A DNA stretch of 7,283 nucleotides from NCBI GenBank assembly GCA_029007575.1, contig JAQXIB010000059.1, positions 1-7,283 on the forward strand, in the 5' to 3' direction. Below the pieces are notes generated by a model, which did no database searches, was not told the DNA's origin, and saw only the letters and a program-made list of their open reading frames with translations. The position numbers and the translations under genes are program-made. Positions 6,885-7,283 of the stretch are shown piece after piece. Positions within the stretch are counted from its first letter, which is position 1; each line of letters starts with the position of its first letter. The DNA comes from Clostridiales bacterium. GTDB lineage: Bacteria; Bacillota; Clostridia; Oscillospirales; Ruminococcaceae.

Positions 6885-7124
6885 CAAAAAGGTAGAAAGC
6901 TTTCTACACTGGTTGGTTGGTCAGTCAGTATTGATGTTCATCGGGCAGGTGCTACGGTATATCTGGGGTTCGGTAACAAAATTGAAATCGAGTTGCCAAA
7001 ACGAACGGCACCTAACACTTTCGTGAAGGAAAAGGTATTAGTTGCCGAATATGCACTCCATAGTCAGTGCGCGTTTCGCTTGACTTGCGGAGATAAAATC
7101 ATTGCGGCGACAAACGATATTTAA
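6885..7124 (+). pseudogene. Remnant of an unidentified small protein gene, lacking its start
   Basis: This frame lies between an in-frame TAA at 6882-6884 and the TAA at 7122-7124, giving 79 codons. No ATG, GTG or TTG occurs in the first 40 or so codons; the in-frame TTG and GTG further in are internal. The translation reads like real protein: alternating beta-strand patterns such as ATVYLGFGNKIEIELPKR (residues 23-40), then FVKEKVLVAEYALHS and FRLTCGDKIIAATNDI at the end. The strand-rich pattern resembles small beta-sandwich hypothetical proteins, but no family was identified. Loss of the 5' end, the abrupt stop and the dispersed repeat starting at the stop codon all suggest a decayed or truncated gene. 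An unusual start codon or chance openness cannot be excluded. Confidence 0.45.
6892..6907. other. Perfect 16-nt palindrome
   Basis: GTAGAAAGCTTTCTAC reads identically on both strands with no spacer. It lies at the 5' edge of the plus-strand gene remnant and 176 nt upstream of the divergently oriented nucleotidyltransferase start. It could be an operator for a dimeric regulator or simply a breakpoint relic. It is immediately followed by short tandem tetranucleotides (GTTG twice, GTCA twice, 6912-6929). Confidence 0.4.
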
Positions 7125-7156
7125 TGCTCACTGAACAATCCCAAAACAACGATAGC
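7124..7156 (+). repeat. Dispersed repeat, copy 2
   Basis: This copy begins ATGCTCACTGAACAAT, its first base being the last A of the remnant's stop codon, and it matches 4067-4099 at 27 of 33 positions. Unlike copy 1, it runs directly into the hairpin cluster: the shared AAACAACG stretch is the left arm of the first hairpin. Confidence 0.5.
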
Positions 7157-7177
7157 AAAGCATTTTGCCGTTGTTTT
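7143..7177 (+). repeat. Hairpin 1 of a three-hairpin cluster
   Basis: AAAACAACG (7143-7151) pairs with CGTTGTTTT (7169-7177), and GCAAA (7155-7159) pairs with TTTGC (7164-7168) around a GCAT loop. Together they form a 14-bp two-part stem with one 3-nt bulge. A T or two follows, so weak plus-strand terminator activity for the adjoining remnant is possible. Confidence 0.5.
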
Positions 7178-7185
7178 TGAATTGG

Positions 7186-7232
7186 CAAAGTGCAAGGTTT
7201 TTGATTGTTTTTTGAGAAAACCTTGCACTTTG
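7186..7232. repeat. Hairpin 2: 16-bp perfect stem
   Basis: CAAAGTGCAAGGTTTT (7186-7201) and AAAACCTTGCACTTTG (7217-7232) are exact reverse complements around a 15-nt T-rich loop. It is the longest perfect stem in the window. No U-tract follows in either direction. Confidence 0.6.
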
Positions 7233-7233
7233 T

Positions 7234-7260
7234 ATTTCGATTTCATTCTGAAATCGAAAT
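7234..7260. repeat. Hairpin 3: 11-bp perfect stem
   Basis: ATTTCGATTTC (7234-7244) and GAAATCGAAAT (7250-7260) are exact reverse complements around the 5-nt loop ATTCT. It starts 1 nt after hairpin 2 ends. The 23 nt remaining to the window edge show nothing further. Confidence 0.6.
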
Positions 7261-7283
7261 CTGTGTCTACATCAAAGAATGTC

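Noticed and set aside
7124..7260. Retron or CRISPR-like array suggested by the successive hairpins
   Set aside because: There are no regularly spaced direct repeats and no reverse transcriptase or cas gene in the window; the three stems are unrelated in sequence.
7121..7282. Minus-strand frame open from the window edge, ending with the residues LFSEH
   Set aside because: It runs through the arms of all three hairpins and the repeat, has Lys-rich composition, no ribosome binding site before its internal ATG, and overlaps the remnant's stop. It is probably an artefact of the repeated sequence.

Overview
The window looks like chromosomal DNA from a low-to-mid GC Firmicute, most likely a Clostridia member (Ruminococcaceae/Oscillospiraceae-like). 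Three things suggest this: Firmicute-type RNase J and GdpP, purine-rich Shine-Dalgarno sites (AGAGAGG, AAAGGAAGGG, AAAGGAA), and a consensus sigma-A promoter. All three confident genes lie on the minus strand, so transcription runs from high to low coordinates.

Layout in transcription order. (1) 7283-6717 is a non-coding or decayed stretch. It holds a 79-codon plus-strand gene remnant (6885-7124), a perfect 16-nt palindrome, one copy of a dispersed repeat, and three consecutive hairpins running to the window edge. (2) 6716-4389 is a 775-residue sugar-phosphate nucleotidyltransferase. It has left-handed beta-helix repeats and a C-terminal phosphomannomutase-like domain whose four signature motifs are all degraded. 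A GC-rich hairpin follows its stop codon. (3) 4388-3763 is a 626-bp gap with a near-perfect sigma-A promoter (TTGACA, 17 nt, TACAAT). That promoter would give the next gene a leader of about 490 nt with several hairpins and a second copy of the dispersed repeat. (4) 3762-1747 is ribonuclease J with a basic, low-complexity N-terminal tail of about 115 residues. (5) 1746-1595 is a 152-nt gap packed with inverted repeats. (6) 1594-1 is gdpP, the membrane-bound c-di-AMP phosphodiesterase, cut by the window edge inside its C-terminal region.

RNase J (RNA maturation and decay) and GdpP (c-di-AMP turnover) are codirectional with no evident terminator between them, so they may be cotranscribed. In Bacillus, gdpP is followed by rplI and the replicative helicase gene; whether that holds here lies outside the window. 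The nucleotidyltransferase probably makes an NDP-sugar (perhaps GDP-mannose) for surface polysaccharide and seems to be a separate unit. No rRNA, tRNA, CRISPR array, insertion sequence or known riboswitch was recognised. The least explained parts are the rnj leader, the rnj-gdpP gap, and the remnant, repeat and hairpin region at 6885-7260.
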